64,000 bases of DNA from positions 124,001 to 188,000 of the forward strand of contig NZ_BCRM01000012.1 in NCBI RefSeq assembly GCF_001552595.1, written 5' to 3'. The notes beneath the pieces are model-generated. The model searched no databases. It worked only from the letters and a program-made list of their open reading frames with translations, and was not told where the DNA came from. Position numbers and translations under genes: made by a program. Source of the stretch: Rhodococcus erythropolis NBRC 15567. Its GTDB lineage: Bacteria > Actinomycetota > Actinomycetes > Mycobacteriales > Mycobacteriaceae. Below, in pieces: positions 1 through 9,198 of the stretch. How positions within the stretch are numbered: position 1 is the first letter of the stretch; every line of letters starts with the position of its first letter.

Positions 1-232
1 GCGCACCGATCAGCGCGTCGTCACGCATCTCGGCTGTGGTGCGGTCGGTGGTGAGCGCCCGAACGTACGGGACGCCGAACACACCGAGCGCAACCACTGC
101 CGCCAGAAGCAAGACACCGACCGCAATCAGAGACGCTGTCAGCCCCTTCGGTCTACCGGTTGTCGGCGCTCCCGATTCCACTTGCTCGGGCCCGCCGGAC
201 TGCGGGGAACTGTTTCTCTGAATCACACTCAC
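1..232 (-). CDS. Mce-associated membrane protein (Mam), partial
   Basis: The first 77 codons of a membrane protein whose 3' part lies beyond the left edge. I read a GTG start at 232 (VSVIQRNSS; a second GTG at 226 is possible). A Ser/Pro/Gly-rich cytosolic N-terminus precedes one hydrophobic segment (LTASLIAVGVLLLAAVVALG), then an outward part with RALTTDRTTAEMRDDALIGA. This layout and the position after mceF match the Mam proteins that close actinobacterial mce operons and are thought to stabilise the transporter. Codon 1 lies about 100 bp after the mceF stop, so it is probably co-transcribed. Family by architecture and context; the fold cannot be checked on this fragment. Confidence 0.7.
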   Translation of the reverse strand, partial: MSVIQRNSSPQSGGPEQVESGAPTTGRPKGLTASLIAVGVLLLAAVVALGVFGVPYVRALTTDRTTAEMRDDALIGA

Positions 233-331
233 TACCCTACTTACCTGTTTTGCCCAGCCTCTGGCCGCGAATCGTCAACTGCCACAACTCAGTAGCCTGA
301 ACTGCACAAACTCGACCACATTCGGATCGGT

Positions 332-1579
332 CTACTTCGGTGTCACTCCGAGCAACGGCGCCAACTGCGTCGCGATCGGGTTGAGGTTCAACTTGTCCGG
401 ATCGACCTTCGGCTTGAAGTCCCAAGGCTGGATCGTGTCGGGATCGGCGTACACCACGCGGTTGGCACTGCGGACGCCCGTCTCGCTGCCCAGCGGCGTC
501 TCACACGACGCGGCGGTGTTGAGCGGGAAGTCCTGCTGGGTGTCGTCGAAATTGGGATTCTGACGCTTCATCTCGTCCAGGATCGCCATGGTGCCTTCGT
601 AACCCACCGTGCACGAGAGCGGATTGTTGGTCTCGAGCACCAAGCCCTGATGGACCGTTCCGTCGCCGGGAGCAACCGTCGGTGCGGCAGCGGCCAGGCC
701 GGGAAGGAAGATCAGGAACGGCTGCAGCGCGATCGTTCGGGGTGCAAGCGTCTTGGTGGTCGCGGCAAGATTGGTCAGGTCAGTCGTCAGGCTCGGGCCC
801 GCCTCGTTGATGAGGGCACCGATCTGATCGCTGGCCGGGATGCCGTTGTCGATCAAGCGACGGATGTCCGGATCGCTGGTCCGCAACTGCGCCGTGACAG
901 CATCGAGATCGGTACTGAACTGCTTGATCGCGGAGGACTGATCCGACTGCGTCGTCAGTACCGTCTCACTGTTCCGAATCAGCGCGAGCGTCTGAGGCAG
1001 AGTGTCGAGCCCGGACTGCGAGAGACCGGACAGCGAATCGGCCAGGACCTGAATGTCCTCGCCCTTGCCGTTGAATGCGGCACCGAGTTCGACGGCGACG
1101 GTGTGGAGCGCGTCGACCGGCACGGACTTGACCAAGCCGTTGGCGCTGGTCAGCACATCCTCGATCGGGATCGGAGTTGTGGTGTCCCCCACCGCGATCA
1201 CCGAGCCGTCCGCGAGGAACGGTCCCTGATCGGTATCGGGCTGAAGGTCGACGTACTGCTCACCGATGGCGGAGCGGTTGGCCACGACTGCACGGGCCGA
1301 CGCGGGAATCTCCGGAGCACTGTTGTCGATCTTCAGGTCGACCTGAATTCCGTCCTCGGTCAACGACATGTCGCCCACTCGACCGACCGGCACACCGCGA
1401 TACGTCACCTCGGCGTTGGTGAAAATTCCACCGGACGTGGCCAATTCGGTCTTGACCGTGTACTGACCGAACCCCATGAGGTTGTCCAGACGCACGTACT
1501 TGGCGCCGACGTAGATGAGACCCAGAAGCGCGACCACCACGAAGCCGACGAGCTGCCATCTGACCAGAGCTGATCTCAC
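332..1579 (-). CDS. mceF: Mce family protein MceF
   Basis: 415-residue subunit of the Mce lipid importer. An N-terminal signal anchor (residues 8-25) precedes the MCE beta-barrel domain (about 35-115, with GGIFTNAEVTYRGVPVGRVG), then a long helical region rich in Leu, Gln and Asp that in Mce proteins forms the shuttle tunnel. ATG at 1579 overlaps the mceE stop by 4 bp, as in the rest of the operon. Being sixth in order makes it MceF. The transported lipid cannot be told from sequence; sterols, fatty acids and mycolates are known Mce substrates. Confidence 0.93.
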   Translation of the reverse strand: MRSALVRWQLVGFVVVALLGLIYVGAKYVRLDNLMGFGQYTVKTELATSGGIFTNAEVTYRGVPVGRVGDMSLTEDGIQVDLKIDNSAPEIPASARAVVANRSAIGEQYVDLQPDTDQGPFLADGSVIAVGDTTTPIPIEDVLTSANGLVKSVPVDALHTVAVELGAAFNGKGEDIQVLADSLSGLSQSGLDTLPQTLALIRNSETVLTTQSDQSSAIKQFSTDLDAVTAQLRTSDPDIRRLIDNGIPASDQIGALINEAGPSLTTDLTNLAATTKTLAPRTIALQPFLIFLPGLAAAAPTVAPGDGTVHQGLVLETNNPLSCTVGYEGTMAILDEMKRQNPNFDDTQQDFPLNTAASCETPLGSETGVRSANRVVYADPDTIQPWDFKPKVDPDKLNLNPIATQLAPLLGVTPK

Positions 1580-2853
1580 TGTCCATCACCACCGATTCCG
1601 AACTGTTCCAGCATTCCCTGGATGGGGTTGAGTGGGTCCGCTGCCGGAGCCGGTGTTGCCGGGTCACCGGCGGTGGTGGCGGGTAGACCGGCGACGACGG
1701 GGATCTGCGGCAGGATCGGAGCGATCGGCAGCAGCGACACCGTCGGCCAACCCGGCCGCGGTCCGTTTCCGTTGTAGTACGGGTTGGACGGATCGACTAC
1801 CGGCTTGGGATTGCCGAACTTCGGCTGACGGTATTCCGGTTCACCCTGTCCGACACCGAGACCCGAGAGAGTGTTGCCGATCTGCAAGTCGACGCTCAGG
1901 AAGAGGTTCACGGAACCACCCTGCGCAATCTTCTCGACACCGTCCGGGAACGGGAACGTCGGAAGGAAAGGAAGTGCCCCGACGAAGTCGTCACCGGAGT
2001 CTGCGAGCGCCTGCAGCGTTGGACGCAGAGCCTGAAGATCAGCGATCAGATCGTCCTTGGACTGCGTGAGGACGTCGGTTCCCACTGTTCCGAGTCGATC
2101 CACCTGAGCAAGCATCTGCGTCAGCTGCGGGCGCTGCTCGTTGAGAACCTGTGTCGCAACGGGGAGTTCCTCGAGAATCTTCCCGATCTTCTCGTTCTGA
2201 TCGTTGACGCGGGTCGAGAGCACATCCAGGCCGTCGAGCGCGCGGGTGATGTCGTCACGCTGTTCGTTGAGTCCACCGATGAGTGTGTTCGCCTGCTCCA
2301 GAAGACTTCTCGTCTTGCCCTCGCGACCGTCGAATGCGGCCCCGAGTTCTTCGACGATGGGTTGCAACTGGCCCACACCGCCGCCGTTGAGCAGCAGCGA
2401 CAATGCGCCGAGAACCTGCTCGATCTCCGTGGCGTGGCGAGTGCGATCGAGCGGAATCAGGTCTCCGTCGGCCAGCTTCGCAGAGTCCGGTCCGGATGGC
2501 GGGGCCGACAACTGGATGAACTTCTCGCCGAGCAGGTTGGTCTGCTCGACCGCGGCAATTGCGTTGGCGGGTAGATCAACCGACGAGTCGAGGATGATTC
2601 CGACGTCCGCGGTCCATCCGTCCGGTCCGACCGACACGTCGTCGACTCGACCGACCGGAACACCGTCGACCTTCACAGCGGACTGCGGAACAAGGTCCAA
2701 GACATCGTCGAACTGAATGGTCAAGTGCATCGGATCGGAACCCACATCGGGACCGCCGGGAAGCGGAACCGCGTAGATTCCCTCGGACGAGCAGGCTGTT
2801 GCCGAGATCAGGACGGCGCACAGTCCGGCGCCGACTATCAATGAACGCTTCAC
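1576..2853 (-). CDS. mceE: Mce family lipoprotein MceE (LprN-like)
   Basis: 425-residue lipoprotein subunit of the Mce complex. The GTG start at 2853 (VKRSLIVGAG) overlaps the mceD stop as GTGA, and gives a clean lipoprotein signal with lipobox ISATAC; the longer upstream reading frame lacks such a signal. The MCE domain (about 50-125, MHLTIQFDDVLDLVPQSAVKVDG...GRVDDV) is followed by a helical region and a Pro-rich C-terminus. MceE is the lipid-anchored member of the MceA-F set, consistent with the lipobox seen only here. Translationally coupled to mceD and mceF. Confidence 0.93.
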   Translation of the reverse strand: MKRSLIVGAGLCAVLISATACSSEGIYAVPLPGGPDVGSDPMHLTIQFDDVLDLVPQSAVKVDGVPVGRVDDVSVGPDGWTADVGIILDSSVDLPANAIAAVEQTNLLGEKFIQLSAPPSGPDSAKLADGDLIPLDRTRHATEIEQVLGALSLLLNGGGVGQLQPIVEELGAAFDGREGKTRSLLEQANTLIGGLNEQRDDITRALDGLDVLSTRVNDQNEKIGKILEELPVATQVLNEQRPQLTQMLAQVDRLGTVGTDVLTQSKDDLIADLQALRPTLQALADSGDDFVGALPFLPTFPFPDGVEKIAQGGSVNLFLSVDLQIGNTLSGLGVGQGEPEYRQPKFGNPKPVVDPSNPYYNGNGPRPGWPTVSLLPIAPILPQIPVVAGLPATTAGDPATPAPAADPLNPIQGMLEQFGIGGDGQ

Positions 2854-4103
2854 TCGCCCTCCCCGTTTCCACTGGTCAGTCGCGGTGACACGACGCCGGG
2901 CACAGTGCCCGGAACTACCTGCATCTGTCGTTCGGAACCGGCAAGGATGCCGAAGGGAAGGTTCAGGCCTGCAGCCTGATTGGCTGCGTCGGTCATCGCC
3001 GCGACGTTTGCGCACTGGTCGATAGCCGGTTGCATCTGCCTTCCCAATGCCTCGAACCGAGGATCACCGGGCAACAGCTTGCCGAGGTCCATCAACTTGC
3101 AGAGCACGCCGGCCGGGTTCTGAAGATCAGGGAACGCCAGACGTGAAGCCAGCACACCTGATTCGGCGTCGTACGAGTTGACCAGGTTGGAGATCGCCAA
3201 CGGAAGCATGGTGAGCGTGTTGGCCAGGGCTTCCTTGTTGTTCGCCAATGTCTGTGTCGGTTCGACGAGACCCTCGGTTGTCTGGACCAGTTGATCACGG
3301 TTGTCTGCCACGAACTTCGCGACGTCGCCGAGAGCAATCGAGAGCTGGTTCAGAGCGGCACCGAGATCGTCGCGCTCACCTGCCAAGAATCCGGTCAGGT
3401 CCGACAACTGAGTGTTGAACTGGCGCACCTGCTGATCGTTGGCCGCGAGAGCGCCCACGAAAGTATCCAGGTTCTTGATGGTGAGCGAGATGTTGTCACG
3501 CGAATCGTTGAGCGTCCGTGCGGCATCCGAGAGGTTGGTGATGCTGTCTCCCAACGCTTCACCGTTGCCCTCGAGGTTGGCCGCACCTGTCTCTACGAAA
3601 TCGGACAGTGCTCCGTTCTTGTTGGCACCTTCAGGACCGAGCGCCGACGCGAGTTCGTCGATGCTGGAGTACAACTGGTCGACCTCGACGGGCGTCGCCG
3701 TCTTCTCGATAGGAATGACTGCACCGCTGGCCATCTTGTCGCCGCCGGTGAAGACCGGTGTCAGCTGGATGTAGCGGTCGGCAACCACCGAAGGCGTGAT
3801 CTGAGCGGCACTGGCACCGGCGGGGATGTCGATCCCACGATCGACGCGCAACTCGACCTTGACCTGATCTCCCTGAGGTTCGACGGATTCGACGGTGCCG
3901 ACCTTGACACCGAGAACACGAACGTCGGAACCGTCGTAGATACCCACCGACTTGTCGAAGTAGGCGGTGATCTTGGTGGTACCGGCGCGAGTGAACACCC
4001 ACCACAGCGCGCCACCGATTACGAGTAACCCGATCAGAACAGCGGCGATGATCGCGACCGAGCGCTTCTTGGAGCCGCTTCCGGCTTCGGCAGTATCAGC
4101 CAT
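2850..4103 (-). CDS. mceD: Mce family protein MceD
   Basis: 417-residue Mce subunit. A charged N-terminus (MADTAEAGSGSKKRS) leads into one membrane anchor (about 17-36), an MCE domain (about 40-120, with DGSDVRVLGVKVGTVE), and a long coiled-coil/helical C-terminal half ending in a Gly/Pro-rich tail. ATG at 4103 overlaps the mceC stop by one base. Expected to assemble as one chain of the MceABCDEF heterohexamer linking the YrbE permease to the outer layers of the envelope. Confidence 0.93.
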   Translation of the reverse strand: MADTAEAGSGSKKRSVAIIAAVLIGLLVIGGALWWVFTRAGTTKITAYFDKSVGIYDGSDVRVLGVKVGTVESVEPQGDQVKVELRVDRGIDIPAGASAAQITPSVVADRYIQLTPVFTGGDKMASGAVIPIEKTATPVEVDQLYSSIDELASALGPEGANKNGALSDFVETGAANLEGNGEALGDSITNLSDAARTLNDSRDNISLTIKNLDTFVGALAANDQQVRQFNTQLSDLTGFLAGERDDLGAALNQLSIALGDVAKFVADNRDQLVQTTEGLVEPTQTLANNKEALANTLTMLPLAISNLVNSYDAESGVLASRLAFPDLQNPAGVLCKLMDLGKLLPGDPRFEALGRQMQPAIDQCANVAAMTDAANQAAGLNLPFGILAGSERQMQVVPGTVPGVVSPRLTSGNGEGE

Positions 4104-5098
4104 CAGTTGCCTCCCAACGTACGAACGGGGTCACGGTAGCCCGGAATATCCGGCAGACCCGGCGGAAGGAGGTTCACGACGACCTGGTCGAACCAACGGC
4201 CGTTGCCGACCACGTTGGCGTACAAGCGAATGAAGGGTTCGTAGAGCTTCAGTGCCTTGTCCAAGTTCTCGTTGTTGGCCTTCAAGATGTCGATGACGCC
4301 GTTGAGCTGCGTCAGCGCCGGCCCGATTGCCGCCTCGTTGTCACGAACGAGACCGGTGAGCTGCTGAGAGACGCGCTGAGTTCCGGTGAGCAGCTGCGAA
4401 ATCGCTTGCTGGCGATTGTTGAGTTCCTGCACCAGAAGTCCGCCGTCACGGATCAGCTGGGTGAATTCCTTGTTGCGATCCGCAAGAATCTGCGACGTCT
4501 TCCCGGTGGCGGCGAAGAGCTTCTGCAGGTCCTGATCGCGGCTCGCGATCGTCTGCGACAGCCGGCTGACACCGTCGAGCGAAGCGCGGACATCGCCAGG
4601 TGTCTCGGAGAATGCCTGGGACAACGTCTCCATGCTCTTCGCCAACTGGTCGGTGTCGATGTCGCCGACGGTGTCCGCCGCTGCCGAGAAGGCCTGAACG
4701 ACGTCGTACGGAGAGGTGGTGCGCTCGAGCGGAATCCGGTCCTTGGGATCGAGGTTGTCGGTTCCGCGCGGATCGAGTGCGAGGTACTTCTGTCCCAGAA
4801 TCGTCTTGATCTGAATGGACGCAGAGGTTTGATCTCCCACCCACGCGTCACTGACCTTGAAGTCGACGAGAACACGGTCACCGTCGAGATCGACGGAAGT
4901 GACCTTGCCGACCTTCACGCCGGCGATACGAACCTCGTTGCCAGGCTTGAGACCCGCAGCTTCGGAGAACTCGGCGGAGTAGGACGAGCCTGCTCCCACG
5001 AACGGAAGCGAATCGAGGAAGAACGCGGACAAAGTGGCCAACAGCACCACGAAGATACCGATGGCTCCGGCCATTGCCGGACTGCGACGTTTACTCAT
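4103..5098 (-). CDS. mceC: Mce family protein MceC
   Basis: 331-residue Mce subunit. The start ATG at 5098 (MSKRRSPAMAGAIG) overlaps the mceB stop as ATGA and directly precedes the membrane anchor; the longer upstream frame is out of keeping with the operon's coupling. The MCE domain (about 35-110) carries PGNEVRIAGVKVGKVT; a helical region follows. It is shorter than mycobacterial MceC proteins, which often carry a Pro-rich C-terminal tail not present here. Confidence 0.93.
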   Translation of the reverse strand: MSKRRSPAMAGAIGIFVVLLATLSAFFLDSLPFVGAGSSYSAEFSEAAGLKPGNEVRIAGVKVGKVTSVDLDGDRVLVDFKVSDAWVGDQTSASIQIKTILGQKYLALDPRGTDNLDPKDRIPLERTTSPYDVVQAFSAAADTVGDIDTDQLAKSMETLSQAFSETPGDVRASLDGVSRLSQTIASRDQDLQKLFAATGKTSQILADRNKEFTQLIRDGGLLVQELNNRQQAISQLLTGTQRVSQQLTGLVRDNEAAIGPALTQLNGVIDILKANNENLDKALKLYEPFIRLYANVVGNGRWFDQVVVNLLPPGLPDIPGYRDPVRTLGGN

Positions 5099-6174
5099 CG
5101 ACCTTGCAACTCCCTCATACCGTCTTGAGTGCATCGCGTGGCCGCGTTGGTGTAAATCGGCTGATTGACCGTCGGCAGGCCGGTGGGCAGATTCAGCGAG
5201 GCAGACTGTCCTGGACCGGCAACGATGTCGATTCCGCACAGGTAGAACTGGAACCAGGAACCGTAACTGGCTACGCGAGCGAGCTTGTCGAGCTTGACCG
5301 GCAAGGTCTCGAGCACCGCGTTCACGTCGTCACTACGACGGTTGAGTGTGGTCGCCAGCGTGTTGAGCGCCGTGATCGAGCCCTGAATCGACGGCCGCGT
5401 CGGCTCGAGCAGATCTGCCGTGGCATCGGTCAACCCGGCGAGTGAGGTGACGGCCGAACCGACGACACCGCGCTCGTTGGCCAACCCGGTGACGAGTTGC
5501 TGGGTGTTGACGATCAGCGAATCGAGGTTCTTGTCGTTCGCGTTGACGGTGTCGAGAACGTCGTTGAGGTTCTTGATCACCGCCCCGATGACGGCGTCCT
5601 TGTCCGCGACGGTGTTGGTCAAACTCGCTGTGTTGCGGACGAGTTCGCTGATGGTGCCGGACTCCCCCTGGAAGACCTGGATGATCTGGTAGGACAGCTT
5701 GTTGACGTCGTCAGCGCTCAGGGTGGTGAAGAGCGGCTTGAATCCGTTGAACAGCGTCGTGAGATTGACTGCCGGGCGAGTCTGCGCCAACGGCAGGGTA
5801 TCGCCGCCGGTGATCTTCTGTCCCTGGCTGCCTTCACCTTGCGAGAGCGAAATGTATCGCTGCCCGACCAGGTTGCGGAACCGGATCGTGGCGATGGAAC
5901 TGGCAGGCAACCAATCACGGTCGGACACCGAGAACTGCACCTCGGCCTGGTTGTCGTTGACGATCGCGATCTTCTCGACCTGTCCGACACGAACACCGGC
6001 GATGCGCACCTCGTCACCCTCGTTCAGCGAAGTGACGTCGGAGAAGACGGCGTTGAACTTGGTGCCTCCGCCGCCGCCGAGGTTGGCGATGCTGGCGGCC
6101 AGCAATCCTGTTGCCAGGACGGTGACCACCACGAAGATGATGAGCTTTGTCAGTGGAGCTGCGAGTCCTCTCAT
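5095..6174 (-). CDS. mceB: Mce family protein MceB
   Basis: 359-residue Mce subunit starting at ATG 6174 (MRGLAAPLTKLII), which overlaps the mceA stop as ATGA. One N-terminal membrane anchor (about 10-30), the MCE domain (about 35-115, EGDEVRIAGVRVGQVEKI), then a helical region with cysteines near the C-terminus (LCGIDIV and RCTQDG) that could form a disulfide outside the membrane. Second chain of the Mce hexamer. Confidence 0.93.
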   Translation of the reverse strand: MRGLAAPLTKLIIFVVVTVLATGLLAASIANLGGGGGTKFNAVFSDVTSLNEGDEVRIAGVRVGQVEKIAIVNDNQAEVQFSVSDRDWLPASSIATIRFRNLVGQRYISLSQGEGSQGQKITGGDTLPLAQTRPAVNLTTLFNGFKPLFTTLSADDVNKLSYQIIQVFQGESGTISELVRNTASLTNTVADKDAVIGAVIKNLNDVLDTVNANDKNLDSLIVNTQQLVTGLANERGVVGSAVTSLAGLTDATADLLEPTRPSIQGSITALNTLATTLNRRSDDVNAVLETLPVKLDKLARVASYGSWFQFYLCGIDIVAGPGQSASLNLPTGLPTVNQPIYTNAATRCTQDGMRELQGR

Positions 6175-7532
6175 TGGACGCTCACCTCCGTACCGGAAAA
6201 TGCCGGAGCACTGACCATCGTGGTCCACGCCGGAACATCGTCCGGCGCAACACCGTTGGCCTGTCCGTAGATCACCTTCAACGTATCCTCTTCGAGTTTC
6301 GAGCCCGCGTAGCCGGCCTGCTGAGCAGGGCCGCTGTTGTTGGTCGAGAACAACTGAGGTCCGGAGCCCTCGGGTGCAGGCAGGAATTCCATGGTGGCGG
6401 GACCGGGATTGCGGGAAGGAACCTGGTAGGAACCGTCACCGTACGAACCACCGGGGTACTGCGGGAACGGACGACCTGGCTCGGTGACGTTGTCGTAGCA
6501 AACCGGGCCGCGGTTGTCGACGAGCCGTGGCTCGTCCTGGTTGGGCAGGTAGCGACCCTTGGGGTTCACGATCTGAATACTCGCACGCACACCAGGATTG
6601 GGCGCGTCGGTGGACAGGATCTTGGCAGCTTCCGGGGCGGTGTCCGAGAAGCCCTTGAACGTGCACCCGAACGTCGGTGAGTACTGAGCCAGAAGCTGGA
6701 GAGCTTCCTTCGAATCCGCAGCGAGCGTGATGATCGAGGACGAGTTCGCTTCGAGGAAGGCTGCGGTGTCCGACGATGTCACGGTGAGCGACGCCAGCAG
6801 AGTCCGCAACTGGTCCTGCTTCTGAACCACCGTGTTACCCGTGGTCCGCAGATTGTCGAGAGCGTTGATCAGATCGGGCGCAGCGTCCGAGTACGTCTGG
6901 GAGAAGTCCGCGAACTTGCGCAGATCCTCTTGCACCGCGGGCAGCTCGGTGTTGACGCCGCGGAAGATCTCCTCGAGACGATCGACCGTCAGACCGAGCT
7001 CAGCGCCGCGTCCCGTCAGACCCTGCGCGAGAGAACCGAGAGTGTTCGCCAGATCCTGCGGCGGAATCGCCTGCAGAAGTGGGAGCAGTCCGTCCAGAAC
7101 GTCGCCGACCTCGACAGCGTTTCCGCTCTTGTCCTGCTGGATCACCGTTCCCGCGGAAATCGGCGCAGCGGTGGTTCCCTCCGGAATGATCAGGGAGACG
7201 TATCGCTCACCGAAAAGCGTCTTCGGGAGCAGACGTGCCGTCACGTTCGACGGAATCAGATCAGCCTTGTCCGGTTCGATCGCGAGGACCGAGGTGACCT
7301 GGCCGTCTTTTGTCGACGCGGATCGCACCTCGCCGACCAGCAGACCACGAACCTTGACGTCCGCGTTGGGTGGCAATGCATTTCCGACGGTGTCGGTGAC
7401 GAGGTCGATCTTCACGACGTCCTTGAACGTCTTGTTGAAGGTTCCGATGGTGAAGGCCAGGAACAATGCCAACACCACGAAGAACACGAGTCCGAGCACA
7501 CGGCGGCGCAGGACTGACGGAGCCTCGATCAT
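6171..7532 (-). CDS. mceA: Mce family protein MceA
   Basis: 453-residue first Mce subunit. ATG at 7532 (MIEAPSVLRRRV) overlaps the YrbEB stop as ATGA and sits before a single membrane anchor (about 12-32). The MCE domain (about 35-115) contains PNADVKVRGLLVGEVRSAS. The helical region is followed by a Pro/Gly-rich C-terminal extension of about 100 residues. A longer reading frame upstream to 7994 lies inside yrbEB and is rejected. MceA is usually the first chain after the two permeases, as here. Confidence 0.94.
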   Translation of the reverse strand: MIEAPSVLRRRVLGLVFFVVLALFLAFTIGTFNKTFKDVVKIDLVTDTVGNALPPNADVKVRGLLVGEVRSASTKDGQVTSVLAIEPDKADLIPSNVTARLLPKTLFGERYVSLIIPEGTTAAPISAGTVIQQDKSGNAVEVGDVLDGLLPLLQAIPPQDLANTLGSLAQGLTGRGAELGLTVDRLEEIFRGVNTELPAVQEDLRKFADFSQTYSDAAPDLINALDNLRTTGNTVVQKQDQLRTLLASLTVTSSDTAAFLEANSSSIITLAADSKEALQLLAQYSPTFGCTFKGFSDTAPEAAKILSTDAPNPGVRASIQIVNPKGRYLPNQDEPRLVDNRGPVCYDNVTEPGRPFPQYPGGSYGDGSYQVPSRNPGPATMEFLPAPEGSGPQLFSTNNSGPAQQAGYAGSKLEEDTLKVIYGQANGVAPDDVPAWTTMVSAPAFSGTEVSVQ

Positions 7533-8389
7533 CCGGCCACCCTCACTGTCGTCGTGGTGCCCCAGATTGCGAGGCTGAGGAAGAAGTCGAGAACGGCGAT
7601 CGTGACGATTGCGGCGCGAACAGCGCGGCCGACGGCCACGCCGACGCCTGCGGGACCACCCGAGGCATGGAACCCGTAATAGCAGTGGATCAGGATCAGC
7701 ACGAAGGCGAAGACCAGGACTTTCGCAAACGAATACAGCACGTCCTGCGGTGGCAGGAACAGATTGAAGTAGTGGTCGTACGAGCCCGTCGACTGCCCGT
7801 TGAACACGGTACTGATCACTCGCGACGCGAGGTACGCCGCAAGCAGACCCACGATGTACAGCGGGATGACGGCGACGAAGCCGGCGATCATGCGGGTCGT
7901 GACCAGGAACGGCACTGACGGAACTGCCATGACCTCCAGTGCATCGATCTCTTCGGAGATTCGCATAGCGCCGAGTTGAGCGGTGAAACCACAACCCACC
8001 GTGGCCGAGAGCGCAAGAGCCGCAACGATCGGAGCGATCTCACGGGTGTTGACGTATGCGGACAGGAAGCCGGTCAGGACCGAGCTACCCAACTGCTCCA
8101 GAGCGGCGAAGCCCTGCAGACCGACGACGACACCGGTGAATCCCGACATCATCGCGATGACACCGATCGTTCCGCCGATGACTGCGAGCGCGCCGCTACC
8201 GAAGGTTACTTCGGCGAGCAGCCGAAGCGTCTCCTTCCGGTACCGATGCAGTGTGCGCGGGGTCCATGCGATGGCGCGCGCGTAGAACGACATCTGCTCG
8301 CCCGCGCGGTCCAACGCGTTCACTGGAATTCTGGCAACTTTGCGGCTCTTCAGCAGGAACTGATCGCCGCGGCCTCGTGCGATGGTCAT
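7529..8389 (-). CDS. yrbEB: Mce permease YrbEB (MlaE family)
   Basis: 286-residue integral membrane protein of the MlaE/YrbE permease family, which forms the inner-membrane channel of the Mce ABC importer. Seen: several hydrophobic segments and the family's cytosolic coupling region EEIDALEVMAVPSVPFLV, which contacts the ATPase. It follows yrbEA by 5 bp and overlaps mceA. The order yrbEA-yrbEB-mceA-F is the standard actinobacterial operon layout. Confidence 0.95.
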   Translation of the reverse strand: MTIARGRGDQFLLKSRKVARIPVNALDRAGEQMSFYARAIAWTPRTLHRYRKETLRLLAEVTFGSGALAVIGGTIGVIAMMSGFTGVVVGLQGFAALEQLGSSVLTGFLSAYVNTREIAPIVAALALSATVGCGFTAQLGAMRISEEIDALEVMAVPSVPFLVTTRMIAGFVAVIPLYIVGLLAAYLASRVISTVFNGQSTGSYDHYFNLFLPPQDVLYSFAKVLVFAFVLILIHCYYGFHASGGPAGVGVAVGRAVRAAIVTIAVLDFFLSLAIWGTTTTVRVAG

Positions 8390-8394
8390 TTAGG

Positions 8395-9189
8395 TCAAGA
8401 TCCCTTCGCCGGCACGATCTGGAGGTACACCATCGTCAGAATCAGATTGGCGAAGAACAACAGCAGGAACGTGATGACGACGGCCTGGTTCACCGCCTCA
8501 CCGACGCCCTTCGGGCCACCGGATGGGTGGAGTCCCTTGTACGCGGAGATCACACCGGCGATGACACCGAACACCGCGGCTTTGATCTCACCGCTCCAAA
8601 TGTCCGGTAGCTGCGCAAAAGCTGAGAACGACGAGATGTAGGCACCGGGGTTACCGCCCTGCAGGATCACGTTGAAGAAGTAACCACCCGCGATACCGAC
8701 TACGGACACCAGTCCGTTGAGCAGCACAGCGATCAGCACCATCGCGAGTACACGCGGAACCACCAGTCGCTGAATCGGATTGATTCCGAGGACTTCCATC
8801 GCGTCGATCTCTTCGCGAATGGTTCGAGAACCGAGATCGGCCGTCACGGCCGATCCGGCCGCACCGGCGACCAACAATGCTGTCACCAGAGGGCTACCCT
8901 GCTGGATCACCGCCAGGACGCTGGCAGCGCCGGTGAACGATTCTGCACCCAACTGCTTGATCAGCGAACCGGTCTGCAGTGAGACGACGGCGCCGAAAGG
9001 GATGGCTACCAATGCCGTCGGCAAAATTGTCACGCTGGCGATGAACCAGGCCTGCTCGATGAACTCACGGAACTGAAATGGACGCCGGAACGTATTCCTG
9101 ACGACGTCGACAAACAGTTCGACGATGTTTCCGGCCTGAGTTAATGCTCCGTTGACCGGACTCAGAACCGAGTTGCGGGTAACCCCCAT
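8395..9189 (-). CDS. yrbEA: Mce permease YrbEA (MlaE family)
   Basis: 264-residue MlaE-type permease, partner of YrbEB. The coupling motif EEIDAMEVLGINPIQRLVVPR is present, with about five membrane segments. It starts 9 bp after the mceG stop, so the ATPase and permeases form one transcription unit. Together with MceG this gives the complete inner-membrane engine of the importer. Confidence 0.95.
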   Translation of the reverse strand: MGVTRNSVLSPVNGALTQAGNIVELFVDVVRNTFRRPFQFREFIEQAWFIASVTILPTALVAIPFGAVVSLQTGSLIKQLGAESFTGAASVLAVIQQGSPLVTALLVAGAAGSAVTADLGSRTIREEIDAMEVLGINPIQRLVVPRVLAMVLIAVLLNGLVSVVGIAGGYFFNVILQGGNPGAYISSFSAFAQLPDIWSGEIKAAVFGVIAGVISAYKGLHPSGGPKGVGEAVNQAVVITFLLLFFANLILTMVYLQIVPAKGS

Positions 9190-9198
9190 CCGATATGC

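Noticed and set aside
650..1573. 307-codon open frame on the plus strand
   Set aside because: It is antisense to mceF, rich in Arg and Asp with no family resemblance, and typical of the shadow frames of high-GC genes.
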